From: Ignavibacteriota bacterium
GTDB taxonomy: Bacteria > Bacteroidota > Ignavibacteria > Ignavibacteriales > Melioribacteraceae
Direction of reading: 5' to 3'
Length of the DNA: 64,000 nt
Assembly (NCBI GenBank): GCA_016708125.1
Contig: JADJGF010000001.1
Span: forward strand, 3,742,001-3,806,000
The stretch's first letter is position 1. Every line of letters starts with the position of its first letter. Positions 16,486 through 25,567 of the stretch are shown here, one piece after another. The notes beneath the pieces were generated by a model that ran no database searches, was not told where the DNA came from, and saw only the letters and a list, made by a program, of their open reading frames with translations. Position numbers and translations under genes: made by a program.

Positions 16486-18663
16486 ATGCAAAGTTTGAGA
16501 AAAACCGTACCTGAATTTTTTACTGAGGAACACTCAGCAAATTTACCAAATGAAAATCATTTTAATTCCAGTTTAATTAATAAAAACTGGGGTACAGTTA
16601 AAGAGTGTTCCAAATTTTTTGGCATACCTGAATCAACACTAAAATCAAGATGTATTGGTAATTCCAAAATAAAATATCTTACCAGAAAATCTACGGGAAT
16701 TGGCGGCACAAAATATGAAATCAACATTAACTCAATTATTGAAAACTTAAAACCAAAAGAGAAAGAAATCTGGTTAAGAAAAATTGAGAAAGAAGCAATT
16801 AGTAAAGTTAAAACTGATAGTGAAATTGAGAATGATTTTATTCATGAATGTTATGCAGTAGCTCATAATTGTAACAAAATAAAATTTGATAAAAATAATT
16901 TTATATACACGTTTTTTGAGGGAATGAGAGACAAGGATGTAAGGAAAAAAATAACTGCTTTTAATTTACAATTTCCAGAATATAAAACTGCTATTCAAAC
17001 AGTTAGGGAAATAAGAAAAATTGTGAAAGAAAGTGGTAAAATTGGTTTAATAGGTAAATATGGTAAGAATGCAGGTAAAACAACTGTTAAAGATGAATGG
17101 TTTGAAATTTATAAAGAACTTAGATTAACTCAAGGTCAAAAATCTGCAAAAAGTTGTTGGATAAAAGTAATTGGAAAAATTAAAGAACTCAATTCACAAA
17201 TTGATATTTCTGAAATTCCTTCAGTTGATGCATTTGAAAGAAGGTTAAAAAATGAGATACCAGAATCCGCAAGGCATTTAGCTACAAAAGGTTTTAAATC
17301 CTACAATAAAAAATTCAATAACTATTTAAATAGAACATATGATAATTTAATTTCAGGTCAAGTTTGGGTAAGTGATCATAGGCAGTTAGATTTTGGAGTA
17401 ATTGATAGTTTACCATATAGAGTTAAAGAAGAATTAAATGAATGGTTTGAAGAAAATCCAAATGCATTTTTAGAGAATGGTAAAAATAGTAAAGTACAAT
17501 TTCCATGGATAACTGTTTGGATTGATTTTAAGAGTGGTAAATGGCTTGGATGGTTTTTACATGTTGAAGATCCAAATACAGATCATATTTTATATTCATT
17601 CGTATTAGCAGCACAAAAACATGGCATTCCGGAAGAAATTTATATTGATAATGGAAAAGATTATAGAGCCTTAGATTTTGCAGGCGGCAAAACGAATAAA
17701 AGAAAAACCATTGATACATTCAAAGTTACTTCCCTTTGTGCAACATTAAGAATCAAAGTCAATTTTTCACTCCCATATAATGCACAGGCAAAAACAATTG
17801 AAAGAAACTTCAAAACATTTAAAGAACATCTTGATAAAATTTATCCAACATATAGAGGCGGAAATATTGTTGAAAGGCCTGAAAGATTAAATACAGAAAT
17901 TAAAAAAGGAAATATTCCTTTCCTAAGTGAAGTTTCTAAACAACTTGATTTTTTTATTGAAAATATCATGAATACGCAAATTGGTTATGGCAAAGTATTG
18001 AAAGGTAGAAGTAGAAATCAAGTTTGGAATGAAGATATGAAATTTATTGAAGAGAATGGATTAAAATCTCCATTGAGAAAAGTTGCGGATGATGATTTGA
18101 AAATGTTTATGATGCGAACTGCCAGACCACAAAAAATAGGAAGAAATGGAGTTTGCTTAAGTCAGAAACATGACTTGTATTATTGGAATGATGCAATGCA
18201 TGGAATGAAGGGTACATTAGTTTATCTAAGAAGAAACAATAAAACATATCAAAAGGCATATGTATTCTTAGCAAAAAACGATTCGTTTATTTGTGAAGCT
18301 CAACTTAATGTTTGGGATGTTCCCGCAATTGCAAAAACCGATTTGGATAAAAAGCAGCTTACAGAATTACTAAGAAAGAAAAATGAGGAAGTAAAAATTG
18401 ATAAACGTTTGGGTGAAACAACATCTTCAATTTCAGTTAATGAAGAATTAAGATTGCATGCACTTGGAATTAAAGATTTAGAAAATAGTACTGAAGAAAT
18501 TGAAGATATACCTTCACCAAGAAATTCACAAATAATAATTAAGTCAAAACTTAGTGAAGCAAATAGAAAAATAAAGGCATTAAAAACCGGCACTGATGAT
18601 TTTGAATTCACTGAAATAGAAATTGAAGAAAAACAAAATTGGGTTGATTTTTTTGATGAATAA
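16486..18663 (+). CDS. MuA-type DDE transposase
   Basis: 725 residues (Mu A is 663). Residues 30-95 look like the MuA-type N-terminal DNA-binding domain: a winged helix with FFGIPESTLKSRCIG and the G-rich KSTGIGGTKYEIN. Helical HTH subdomains follow up to about 270. The catalytic core contains VWVSDHRQLDFG (Asp about 295/300), IYIDNGKDYRALDF (Asp about 387) and AKTIERNFKTF (Glu about 438), the D-D-E triad of the family. The last 200 residues carry the beta-barrel and a charged C-terminal tail, where MuA contacts MuB. No frameshift or missing catalytic residue is visible, so it could be active. It would cut and join the ends at 14055 and 29654. Confidence 0.9.
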   Translation: MQSLRKTVPEFFTEEHSANLPNENHFNSSLINKNWGTVKECSKFFGIPESTLKSRCIGNSKIKYLTRKSTGIGGTKYEININSIIENLKPKEKEIWLRKIEKEAISKVKTDSEIENDFIHECYAVAHNCNKIKFDKNNFIYTFFEGMRDKDVRKKITAFNLQFPEYKTAIQTVREIRKIVKESGKIGLIGKYGKNAGKTTVKDEWFEIYKELRLTQGQKSAKSCWIKVIGKIKELNSQIDISEIPSVDAFERRLKNEIPESARHLATKGFKSYNKKFNNYLNRTYDNLISGQVWVSDHRQLDFGVIDSLPYRVKEELNEWFEENPNAFLENGKNSKVQFPWITVWIDFKSGKWLGWFLHVEDPNTDHILYSFVLAAQKHGIPEEIYIDNGKDYRALDFAGGKTNKRKTIDTFKVTSLCATLRIKVNFSLPYNAQAKTIERNFKTFKEHLDKIYPTYRGGNIVERPERLNTEIKKGNIPFLSEVSKQLDFFIENIMNTQIGYGKVLKGRSRNQVWNEDMKFIEENGLKSPLRKVADDDLKMFMMRTARPQKIGRNGVCLSQKHDLYYWNDAMHGMKGTLVYLRRNNKTYQKAYVFLAKNDSFICEAQLNVWDVPAIAKTDLDKKQLTELLRKKNEEVKIDKRLGETTSSISVNEELRLHALGIKDLENSTEEIEDIPSPRNSQIIIKSKLSEANRKIKALKTGTDDFEFTEIEIEEKQNWVDFFDE

Positions 18664-18681
18664 AAAAAAGGAGTTAATTAA

Positions 18682-18969
18682 ATGAGTTCATTTGTTATTG
18701 AAAATAATTCTACAGCTGAACTAAGTGATTTGAAAATTCTTTATTCAAAGGCTGTTAATGAAAACCTTTGGTTTTATACTAGAATAAACTCAATTGATAT
18801 TTGGATGTCACCAAAAGAATTTGGAGAAAAGTATTTAAGAAATTCATTCTGGAATAAACAAGGATGGATATTAAGAAACCCAAAAGAAAGAATTCATGAA
18901 ATAAAATTTACAATTAAAACTTTAAGTGATGAAGTAGAAAGTATTGAAAGAGAATTAAGAACTAATTAA
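18682..18969 (+). CDS. Small unknown protein between transposase and ATPase, 95 aa
   Basis: It begins MSSFVIENNSTAELSDLKIL with AAGGAG upstream, 18 bases after the transposase stop. The central stretch (IDIWMSPKEFGEKYLRNSFW) and the charged C-terminal helix are not recognised as a known family. Its place between A and B suggests a role in transposition or its control. It is followed by a terminator-like hairpin. Confidence 0.6.
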   Translation: MSSFVIENNSTAELSDLKILYSKAVNENLWFYTRINSIDIWMSPKEFGEKYLRNSFWNKQGWILRNPKERIHEIKFTIKTLSDEVESIERELRTN

Positions 18970-18975
18970 CTAAAT

Positions 18976-19014
18976 AAAAAACCTCATTTTGGAGGAAGTC
19001 CTAATGAGGTTTTT
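18976..19014 (+). terminator. Terminator-like hairpin between transposase region and MuB-type gene
   Basis: AAAAACCTCATT and AATGAGGTTTTT form a 12-bp stem with a 15-base loop ending in a T-run. It may attenuate transcription so that the ATPase is made at a different level from the transposase. Confidence 0.7.
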
Positions 19015-19050
19015 AAAATATAACTAAAAGAAGTGAGGTGAGAAAATAAT

Positions 19051-19992
19051 ATGGAATTACTGAAAAGTCAAATGAACGTTTCAAAAACTGATTTAGTAGA
19101 TCAGTTGGAAGATTATCAAGAAAGAAAAAATCTTTCTTGGAATGAAGTATCAAGAAAAATAGGAATCAGTCCATCAATTATTTCATCATGGAGAAAAAAT
19201 TCCTATACAGGCAATAATGATGATGTTAATATTGCTGTAGATAGGTTTTTAAGAATTGAAAACAGCAAGTTAAAAGGTATTAAAAAGGATCTTGAATTTG
19301 TTGAAATAAACAATACAAAAAAGTTTTTGAGTGTATTAAAAACTTGCCATAGAGATGGAATTATTGCTGCTATAGTTGGCGATACCGGAACTAGTAAAAC
19401 AACTTCCATTGAACTTTATGAAAGTGAAAATGATGTTGTTAAAATTTCAGCAAATAGAAGTTTCAAATTCCCGATTGAGTACATAAAAAGAATTCATACT
19501 CAAATTGGTAAAAATGGAATTGGAACAATGAATAAACTTTTTCAGGATGTTGTTAATGAACTGAAGGGAAAAAATATTCTTATAATTATTGATCAATGTG
19601 ATTATTTGAACTTATCCGCAATAGATATTTTCAGATCATTAAATGATGAAAGCGGAGTTGGAATTGTGTTTGTTGGTTTACCTTCTTTCTTAGCAACATT
19701 AAGAGGAAATGAACCGGAAGTAAAGCAAGTAAAAGATCGTATTAGAATGAAATTGGAATTGAAAAAATTTTCACAAAATGATTGTGATGAAATACTTGAT
19801 AAAAATTGGCCTGAATTAAACGGACTTAAAACTGAATTTTATAAACATTCAAACGGAAGTATTAGAATACTTTCAGCATTGATTTATCATTGCAGATTGA
19901 TTTTAAGTCTACCAAAAAATAAAGATGTAAAAATTAGTGCAGAAACTATAAGCAAAGCCTCAATGTTTTTAGAAAGAGCAAATTTAGGTTAA
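19051..19992 (+). CDS. MuB-type ATPase, transposition target-DNA activator
   Basis: 313 residues. The N-terminal 60 carry a helix-turn-helix (LSWNEVSRKIGISPSIISSW), followed by an AAA+ domain with Walker A GDTGTSKTT (about 111-119), Walker B ILIIIDQCDYL (about 177-187) and sensor-like VGLPSF. Mu B has the same order: HTH, then AAA+. It binds DNA as an ATP-dependent filament, selects targets and stimulates the transposase. GAGGTGAG precedes the start. A terminator-like hairpin lies between this gene and the transposase region. Confidence 0.88.
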   Translation: MELLKSQMNVSKTDLVDQLEDYQERKNLSWNEVSRKIGISPSIISSWRKNSYTGNNDDVNIAVDRFLRIENSKLKGIKKDLEFVEINNTKKFLSVLKTCHRDGIIAAIVGDTGTSKTTSIELYESENDVVKISANRSFKFPIEYIKRIHTQIGKNGIGTMNKLFQDVVNELKGKNILIIIDQCDYLNLSAIDIFRSLNDESGVGIVFVGLPSFLATLRGNEPEVKQVKDRIRMKLELKKFSQNDCDEILDKNWPELNGLKTEFYKHSNGSIRILSALIYHCRLILSLPKNKDVKISAETISKASMFLERANLG

Positions 19993-20014
19993 AATTAAAA
20001 AGGAGTTAATAAAA

Positions 20015-20326
20015 ATGGAAACAAATAATAATAGTAATGTCTACAGAATTATCAACGGAAAGAAAGTTCAATTTACTGAAAGAGTTAAAGTTAAGCATAC
20101 AATTAAATTAAAAGAATTAGGATTTGATTTTAGCAATAATGAATTACTAAATAGAAGTAGATTATTAATGATTCAAGATCCAAAGGTTTTGAAAGATGTT
20201 TACAATTGCATTTTTGATCAAGATGCAAAAGACGAAGAAATATTAGAATGTGAAGGAACATTAATAAGAGATGCATTAGACGATTTTCTTAAAGTAAAAT
20301 GTGGTATTGAATTTAAAGAAGTATAA
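20015..20326 (+). CDS. Unknown protein of the Mu-like early region, 103 aa
   Basis: It begins METNNNSNVYRIINGKKVQF with AAGGAG upstream and lies 22 bases after the MuB-type gene. Not recognised. The C-terminal half is acidic (DQDAKDEEILECEG). It is probably co-transcribed with the ATPase. In Mu this place holds small early genes such as those for host-nuclease protection, but I see no Gam-like signature. Confidence 0.6.
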   Translation: METNNNSNVYRIINGKKVQFTERVKVKHTIKLKELGFDFSNNELLNRSRLLMIQDPKVLKDVYNCIFDQDAKDEEILECEGTLIRDALDDFLKVKCGIEFKEV

Positions 20327-20384
20327 ATAATAAAACGGCTATAAAGGATAAAACAAATTCATTTAATATTAAAAGGAGTTCAAA

Positions 20385-20594
20385 ATGATACAAGTAAATT
20401 TAGAATTTAGCGATACTTCAAATTTATTAGTGAATATTATGAGTTTAACCAGAAACGCAATTAAAGTTTCTGAAGATATTACTGAAGATCGTGATAACGA
20501 TATTACTTATGAAGATCGTTATAGTTTGGGAATTCAACTTGACTTAATAAACAAATTAGAAAATAAACTATTTGAAGAATTAGAAAAAAAATAA
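20385..20594 (+). CDS. Small acidic protein, 69 aa
   Basis: It starts MIQVNLEFSDTSNLLVNIMS after AAAAGGAG. Mostly helical and acidic in the middle (SEDITEDRDNDITYEDR). No family recognised. It sits in a run of closely spaced small rightward genes. Confidence 0.55.
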   Translation: MIQVNLEFSDTSNLLVNIMSLTRNAIKVSEDITEDRDNDITYEDRYSLGIQLDLINKLENKLFEELEKK

Positions 20595-20603
20595 AGAGTA
20601 ACA

Positions 20604-20939
20604 ATGAATAAAGATAAACCAGAATATTTATTTAGTGAAATAAATGAATTTTCAGAAAGCCATGTAAACAATTTTTATAATAATGAATTGGAATTAGTTA
20701 AAGATGGAATAAGATACAAACCGATTGGTAAGAAATTAACAAAAGGTGAAATATTAAAAATAAATGAAAGAAAATATTTTGCCGGAAAACCAATGATTGA
20801 ACATAATGGTTTTGGATATATACCAGTTGGATATGCTAGTAAAAATAATAATCAGTTAAAAACAAATAAACCAGAAAATTTATTAAGTGAGGGAAAAATG
20901 AAAGATAATGAAAGATATACTGAGAAAGAAAAAAATTAG
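20604..20939 (+). CDS. Small unknown protein, 111 aa
   Basis: The gene follows the previous one after nine bases. The sequence has charged, poorly conserved-looking segments and two short repeats of aromatic/glycine residues (DGIRYKPIGKKL, HNGFGYIPVGYA) that resemble each other, suggesting an internal duplication. It has no known domain that I can name. Confidence 0.5.
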   Translation: MNKDKPEYLFSEINEFSESHVNNFYNNELELVKDGIRYKPIGKKLTKGEILKINERKYFAGKPMIEHNGFGYIPVGYASKNNNQLKTNKPENLLSEGKMKDNERYTEKEKN

Positions 20940-20983
20940 TTATTGCAGCTTTTCGGTCATTAATTAGGGCGAATAAAGCCGAT

Positions 20984-21400
20984 GTGAAAATGATGTCAGG
21001 TTTTGCACAAATTGATAATGCTAGAGAATTAGCTGAAAAAAATCAAGATTTGAGTAAGGCAATAGAAGAATTATTAATTCAAAATAACTTACTTGCTTAT
21101 GATATTTTCCACAAAGTAATTGATAAAATTAATGCGTATATCAAATACTATGCTACAAACAAATATGATCAATTTACTGATTATCCTTTAACTATTAATG
21201 CTCTATATGCATTGAAAAATGTGATTTCTGAAAAAACGAAAATGACAGATGAACAAATTGATGATATTCTTAAAGGAGACAGAATGGCAGAATCGATTCA
21301 ACTTAGTGAAAGTGATAAAATATTAAATCTTACTCTTGAAATTGAAAATCATGAAGTTGCTCAAGGTGAAAGAATGGCAGCTTCATTGAATTTAAGATAA
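20984..21400 (+). CDS. Unknown helical protein, about 136-138 aa
   Basis: The frame opens with GTG at 20984, and ATG codons at 20990 and 20993 are equally likely starts. The protein is helical (AQIDNARELAEKNQDLSKAI) with no membrane segment. A repeated GDRMAES/GERMAAS pair near the C-terminus is noticeable. No function assigned. A stretch without genes follows (21401-21566). Confidence 0.5.
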   Translation: MKMMSGFAQIDNARELAEKNQDLSKAIEELLIQNNLLAYDIFHKVIDKINAYIKYYATNKYDQFTDYPLTINALYALKNVISEKTKMTDEQIDDILKGDRMAESIQLSESDKILNLTLEIENHEVAQGERMAASLNLR

Positions 21401-21566
21401 ATCAATTAGAAGAGTTTTAAGGCATTGATTTACTTTTTTTAATAAAAGGATACTACAAAACGGTATTGATAAAAATTAAACAGTGATTAAACGTTAGTAA
21501 ACGGTTGTTTTCAAGATAGTTGAAAGAACAGATAAAGAAAAATTAAAAAATATATCAAAATTCAGC

Positions 21567-21929
21567 ATGATTTTAATTGAACATATAATTAGAGTATCAA
21601 GATTTGAGGAAATTCTTTCAATAATTGAGGTTACGGCGGTAAAATTATTGGAATTTGATTTAAGAGTAAATCCTCATAAAGAATTATCTGTATTTAGTTT
21701 TTTTCTAATTTCATTTTTCGGTTTAATAGGCAATGAAATTTATGATTATTTCTATAAAGAAATGGATGAAACTTATGTTCCAAATTATAGAGCAATCAAT
21801 GAACACATTGCCTTTTTTTTATTGCATTTAATACTAATTAAAAAACGATTTAATCTTTCCGGAGAGATAGATTTTCTAATAACAAGTATTACATATTTAG
21901 GTTTGTTGATATTAGAAGAGGGATTATGA
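21567..21929 (+). CDS. Unknown partly hydrophobic protein, 120 aa
   Basis: It begins MILIEHIIRVSRFEEILSII. Hydrophobic stretches (LSVFSFFLISFFGLIGNEI and HIAFFLLHLILI) could be membrane helices or a buried helical core. It overlaps the GemA gene by four bases (ATGA), so translation is coupled and the gene is likely real. Not recognised. Confidence 0.55.
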   Translation: MILIEHIIRVSRFEEILSIIEVTAVKLLEFDLRVNPHKELSVFSFFLISFFGLIGNEIYDYFYKEMDETYVPNYRAINEHIAFFLLHLILIKKRFNLSGEIDFLITSITYLGLLILEEGL

Positions 21930-22405
21930 AAATTGCAAAAAATCAGTTAGCAAAAATTCATATTGCAAAAAAGGAATTAAAATTAAATGATGATAATTAT
22001 AGAATTCTACTTTCAAATTTTAATGTAATATCTAGTAAAGATTTAAGTTTTAATGATGCTGAACAATTATTAAAAATATTTATTCAATTAGGATGGAAAC
22101 CAAAAGAGAAAGAATTAAAGAAAGAAAAGGATTTAGAAAACAAAACTAAATATGATGAATTGAATCCAAGACCTTTTGGTTTTGCATCTCCCGGACAGTT
22201 AAGAAAAATTGAAGCTATGTATCATGATTTATCCAAGTCTAATTCTAATGAAGGATTGAATAAACTGATAAAAAGAATAGTAAAAATTGATCATATAACT
22301 TGGTTAAAGAAAAAAGATGTACCAAAAATTCTAAAGTGTTTAGATGAAATTAAATTGTCACAAAAAACAAAAAGAGAAAAAAGGAAGTTAGTTAATGAAA
22401 ACTGA
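21926..22405 (+). CDS. GemA/gp16-like Mu regulatory protein (DUF1018)
   Basis: 159 residues. The start AKNQLAKIHIAKKELKLNDD followed by NYRILL, and the later FASPGQLRKIEAMYHDL, fit the Mu gp16/GemA family (typically LAKIHIAKKxLGLDDxxYRxxL and a second TPAQLRKI-like element). GemA of Mu modulates host gene expression and DNA supercoiling from the middle region. It sits just before the Mor-like genes, as in Mu. The gene overlaps both neighbours by short ATG-containing overlaps. Confidence 0.82.
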   Translation: MKIAKNQLAKIHIAKKELKLNDDNYRILLSNFNVISSKDLSFNDAEQLLKIFIQLGWKPKEKELKKEKDLENKTKYDELNPRPFGFASPGQLRKIEAMYHDLSKSNSNEGLNKLIKRIVKIDHITWLKKKDVPKILKCLDEIKLSQKTKREKRKLVNEN

Positions 22406-22685
22406 TTGGATGAAAAATATTGATATTGAACCATTTCTGGACAGTCAGTTAAAACGAGTTTTAGAAATTGTAGGAAAAGAAAAGTTTCTAATTCTCTTTT
22501 CTGAATTTGGTAAAAGTTCAGTTTATTTTTCTACTAAATCATTATTAGAGTGCAAAAAAAAATATATCAAAATGAATAGAGATATTACTGTTAAGCAACT
22601 TGCAAATGATTTAGAAGTAAGTGAAAGATTTGTTTACAGTTTTCTAAAAGGTCAAAATAATGGATTGTTATATGAAGAATTCTAA
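22395..22685 (+). CDS. Mor-like middle transcription activator, first of two
   Basis: 96 residues. The N-terminal dimerisation-type helix has LDSQLKRVLEIVGKEKFLIL, followed by a beta strand (SSVYFSTKS) and a C-terminal helix-turn-helix (ITVKQLANDLEVSERFVYSF). This is the layout of Mu Mor and C activators. It overlaps GemA upstream by 11 bases and the second Mor-like ORF downstream. In Mu, Mor switches on the middle promoter and so late gene expression. Confidence 0.72.
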   Translation: MKTDWMKNIDIEPFLDSQLKRVLEIVGKEKFLILFSEFGKSSVYFSTKSLLECKKKYIKMNRDITVKQLANDLEVSERFVYSFLKGQNNGLLYEEF

Positions 22686-22980
22686 ATATGATTTTTTAAA
22701 TAGTATAAAGTTTGTTGATGATTTACCAAATGGTCTAAAACAAATTTATGAAATTGTTGGATTGGAAAAATTTATTGAACTCTATAATAATTTTGAAAAA
22801 ACCTATGTTCATTTTAGTACAAAACCATTTATCAATGGCATAAAAAAATTTATTCTTATTAATAAAGATCAATCTGCAAAGGAATTGGCTAAATCATTAA
22901 ATGTGAGTGAATCATATATCTACAAAACAATTCAAGAACAAAATAAGAGTTATGAAGAATTAAATAATCTAAAAATCTAA
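22672..22980 (+). CDS. Mor-like middle transcription activator, second of two
   Basis: About 102 residues from ATG 22672 (an upstream ATG at 22660 in the same frame adds four residues). It is clearly paralogous to the previous gene: LKQIYEIVGLEKFIELYNNF aligns with LKRVLEIVGKEKFLILFSEF, HFSTKPF with YFSTKSL, and the HTH SAKELAKSLNVSESYIYKTI with VKQLANDLEVSERFVYSFL. Tandem Mor copies may form a heterodimer or act on different promoters, comparable to the Mor and C pair of Mu. The start lies inside the end of the first gene. Confidence 0.72.
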   Translation: MKNSKYDFLNSIKFVDDLPNGLKQIYEIVGLEKFIELYNNFEKTYVHFSTKPFINGIKKFILINKDQSAKELAKSLNVSESYIYKTIQEQNKSYEELNNLKI

Positions 22981-22991
22981 AGGAGAGATCC

Positions 22992-23657
22992 ATGAATACC
23001 GAAGTAACAAAATTAACATTTTCAAAACTTAATGAATATCCTGAAGTAAATGAAATTACTCAGAAAGTAAATAATCTTAAAAAAGAAATTAGCAGTTTAA
23101 AGAATGAACTTTCTGAAGGTCAAAATAATTCACCCGGAAAATTAAAAAAAGCTGAAGATGAATTAACAAATGTTTTAGTAAAATTCAATTTGGGTGAAGC
23201 AACACAAAAGGATGTTGATAAATGTGAACAAAAAATTAAAGATATTAAAACTGAAATTGAGAATGCTAGACTAAACTTAAATGCTAAAGAAAAAGCCCTT
23301 GAAATATTGAGTTCAAGAAAAGAAGATATTGAACGAGAAACTAAATTAAAAAGAGCTGAAGAAATAAATTCTCAATTGGAAAATATTAAAGTTGAAAACA
23401 ATGAATTAATAAATAACTTTTTAGAATTATTTGAAACAATAACGGAACTTGAAAAACTAAAGTTAAATGATGAAGATTTTAATTTTGGAAATAATTCTAA
23501 AAGAATGTTTTCTGAAAAAGTTTTAACTGAAGTTGCAAATTTAGTTAAGAATTTGACTATTGATAAATTTGATTACAATGAACATTATGAAAAATTCATA
23601 TTCAATATTTATCGTAACAATGATGTATTTAACAAATTTAGTCACAAAAGTTTATAA
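22992..23657 (+). CDS. Coiled-coil protein, 221 aa
   Basis: It starts MNTEVTKLTFSKLNEYPEVN after AGGAGAG. Residues 20-150 are a long heptad-patterned coiled coil (LKKEISSLKNELSE, KIKDIKTEIENARL). The rest is helical and acidic. No signal peptide. It stands immediately before the tape-measure-like gene where a phage would have tail chaperones or tail-tube genes, but no phage family is recognised. It may be a scaffold or an adaptor of the tape-measure protein. Confidence 0.6.
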   Translation: MNTEVTKLTFSKLNEYPEVNEITQKVNNLKKEISSLKNELSEGQNNSPGKLKKAEDELTNVLVKFNLGEATQKDVDKCEQKIKDIKTEIENARLNLNAKEKALEILSSRKEDIERETKLKRAEEINSQLENIKVENNELINNFLELFETITELEKLKLNDEDFNFGNNSKRMFSEKVLTEVANLVKNLTIDKFDYNEHYEKFIFNIYRNNDVFNKFSHKSL

Positions 23658-23675
23658 AGATAAAGGTTAAATAAA

Positions 23676-25412
23676 ATGAGTACTGGCAATAATGATAGAG
23701 AATTACAAATTGTTTTAACTTTAGATGGAAAGCAATTTAATGCTGCAATACGAACGAGTGCAACAAGTGCAGAATACTTAATTGCTAAATCACAAAAACT
23801 TGCTGTAAGTAATGTAAAACTAAATGAATCATTTAGAAAAACTTCAACGGGCGGAAATGAAGCTTCGTATGCACTAATGAATTTAAATAGAGTTGTTAGT
23901 GATGCTCCATTTGGTTTTATTGCCATTTCAAATAATATTGAACCTGCAATTTATTCACTTCAATCATTAATAAAATCTTCCGGTGGAGTTAAAGCTGGAC
24001 TATTAACTTTGGCTAGTTCATTTGCAGGGCCGATGGGAATTATGACTGCCGTTTCATTAGCAACTTCAGCTTTAACTTTTTTTTCATTACAATCAAGAAC
24101 AACAAAAACAGATACAAAAGAATTAAAAGATGAAGTTGAAAACTTAAAAAATGAATATGAAAAATTAACTCGTTCTGGTTTACAAAACGAATTAACAAAA
24201 GAAAAACAAAATTTACTTGATTTCACAAGTGCATTACAAAAAGTTTATGGAGATAGAATTGCTTTTCTTAATGCAGCTCCTATGGGTATCGGTAAAATAT
24301 TTAATAAACTTTGGGATGAGGGTACATTATCTAAAGAAGATGAAAAACAATACAATGCAATAAAAAATAAAATAAATGCATTGCAAGAACTTGCTGTAAA
24401 TATGGGTTATATAATGGAGTTGGAAAAAGATCTTGCAAGTATTGAGGAAAAGAAAAGACATCTTCCAAAAGGTTTAGAACATATTTACGATACTGAGATT
24501 TCAAGATTAAAAAATTTAATGGAAGCAACTGAAATTGTAAAAAAGAAAAATGAATCCGGTAATAAACAAAAAAAAGATAGTTTAATTTTAACCGATGATC
24601 AAATTAGTAAAGAAATAACACTTCTAAAATTAGCATCTGAAAAAACTGATTCTATTAGAGAACAATATTTGTATTATAAAAAGATTAAGGCTCTCCAAAA
24701 CGAACTTGATTCAGTTGCAATTAAAGCAAATGAAGTAAAACCAAAAGAAACTAAAACAGAAAATACAATTGGTGAAAATGGAGTTCCCAAAACATTAAGT
24801 TTAAGAACGCAAGCAAAAAAAAATCCGGGTATGGCATATGTAGAAAATAGTTTAAGTGAAATTGCTGAAGTTTCAAAACTTGCAACACAGGCAACTGATA
24901 CTTTGATAACTACTATGGTAAACGGCTTTTTAGAAGCTAGGTTAAGTCTTAAGGGAGTTGTAACAGAATTAGGAACTACAATTGCCAAAATGGTTTTATT
25001 AGGAACTTTGCGATATGCAGTTGATTCATTTGTTCTTGGCCCTTTAGGTTTATTAGTTGGTCAACATCATACAGGCGGAATAGCAGGCAAACCAAGTAAA
25101 TTAGTTTTAGCCGATCAACGATCTTTTGTTGGAGCTCCCAAATTCCATTCCGGCGGAGTTGTTGGCATACCTTCAATTTTACAAGCTGGTGAAATGGTTT
25201 TAACAGAAGCCATGCAAAAGAATATGTTAAGAATTTTATCAAGTAATCAATTACCAAACTTAAGTGGTTATAACAACAATAATCAAACAATAACTGTTGA
25301 AGTTAAAGGGAGAACACGAATGAGTGGACGTGAATTTGTTACTCAGTTTGAAAAGTCGCAAAGTAGTGTTCATAGAATGATTGGTGCTTTTAGTGCGCAA
25401 GGCAGAAAATGA
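23676..25412 (+). CDS. Phage tail tape-measure-like protein
   Basis: 578 residues. The N-terminus (ELQIVLTLDGKQFNAAIRTS) is typical of tape-measure starts. It is followed by a hydrophobic patch (about 106-136, GLLTLASSFAGPMGIMTAVS), long helical regions (140-400) and a glycine-rich C-terminal part with HTGGIAG, FHSGGVVGIPSILQAGEMVL and TEAMQ, the signature end of many siphovirus/myovirus tape measures. Tape measures set tail length and help DNA enter the host. The stop codon overlaps an ATG (ATGA) whose frame stops after three codons, as if the next tail gene has been removed. It is the only virion-type gene in the element. Confidence 0.82.
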   Translation: MSTGNNDRELQIVLTLDGKQFNAAIRTSATSAEYLIAKSQKLAVSNVKLNESFRKTSTGGNEASYALMNLNRVVSDAPFGFIAISNNIEPAIYSLQSLIKSSGGVKAGLLTLASSFAGPMGIMTAVSLATSALTFFSLQSRTTKTDTKELKDEVENLKNEYEKLTRSGLQNELTKEKQNLLDFTSALQKVYGDRIAFLNAAPMGIGKIFNKLWDEGTLSKEDEKQYNAIKNKINALQELAVNMGYIMELEKDLASIEEKKRHLPKGLEHIYDTEISRLKNLMEATEIVKKKNESGNKQKKDSLILTDDQISKEITLLKLASEKTDSIREQYLYYKKIKALQNELDSVAIKANEVKPKETKTENTIGENGVPKTLSLRTQAKKNPGMAYVENSLSEIAEVSKLATQATDTLITTMVNGFLEARLSLKGVVTELGTTIAKMVLLGTLRYAVDSFVLGPLGLLVGQHHTGGIAGKPSKLVLADQRSFVGAPKFHSGGVVGIPSILQAGEMVLTEAMQKNMLRILSSNQLPNLSGYNNNNQTITVEVKGRTRMSGREFVTQFEKSQSSVHRMIGAFSAQGRK

Positions 25413-25567
25413 AATTTTAAGATTTTATTTTTTTAATAGCATACAATTCAAAAAATTATATTTTATTTTTTTCTAATTATTGCTACTTTTCTTATTACAA
25501 TATCCAACAAAAAATACAGCTTAGATTTTTTCACCGGGGGGTAAATTTCTTTGATTAAGGAATTACC

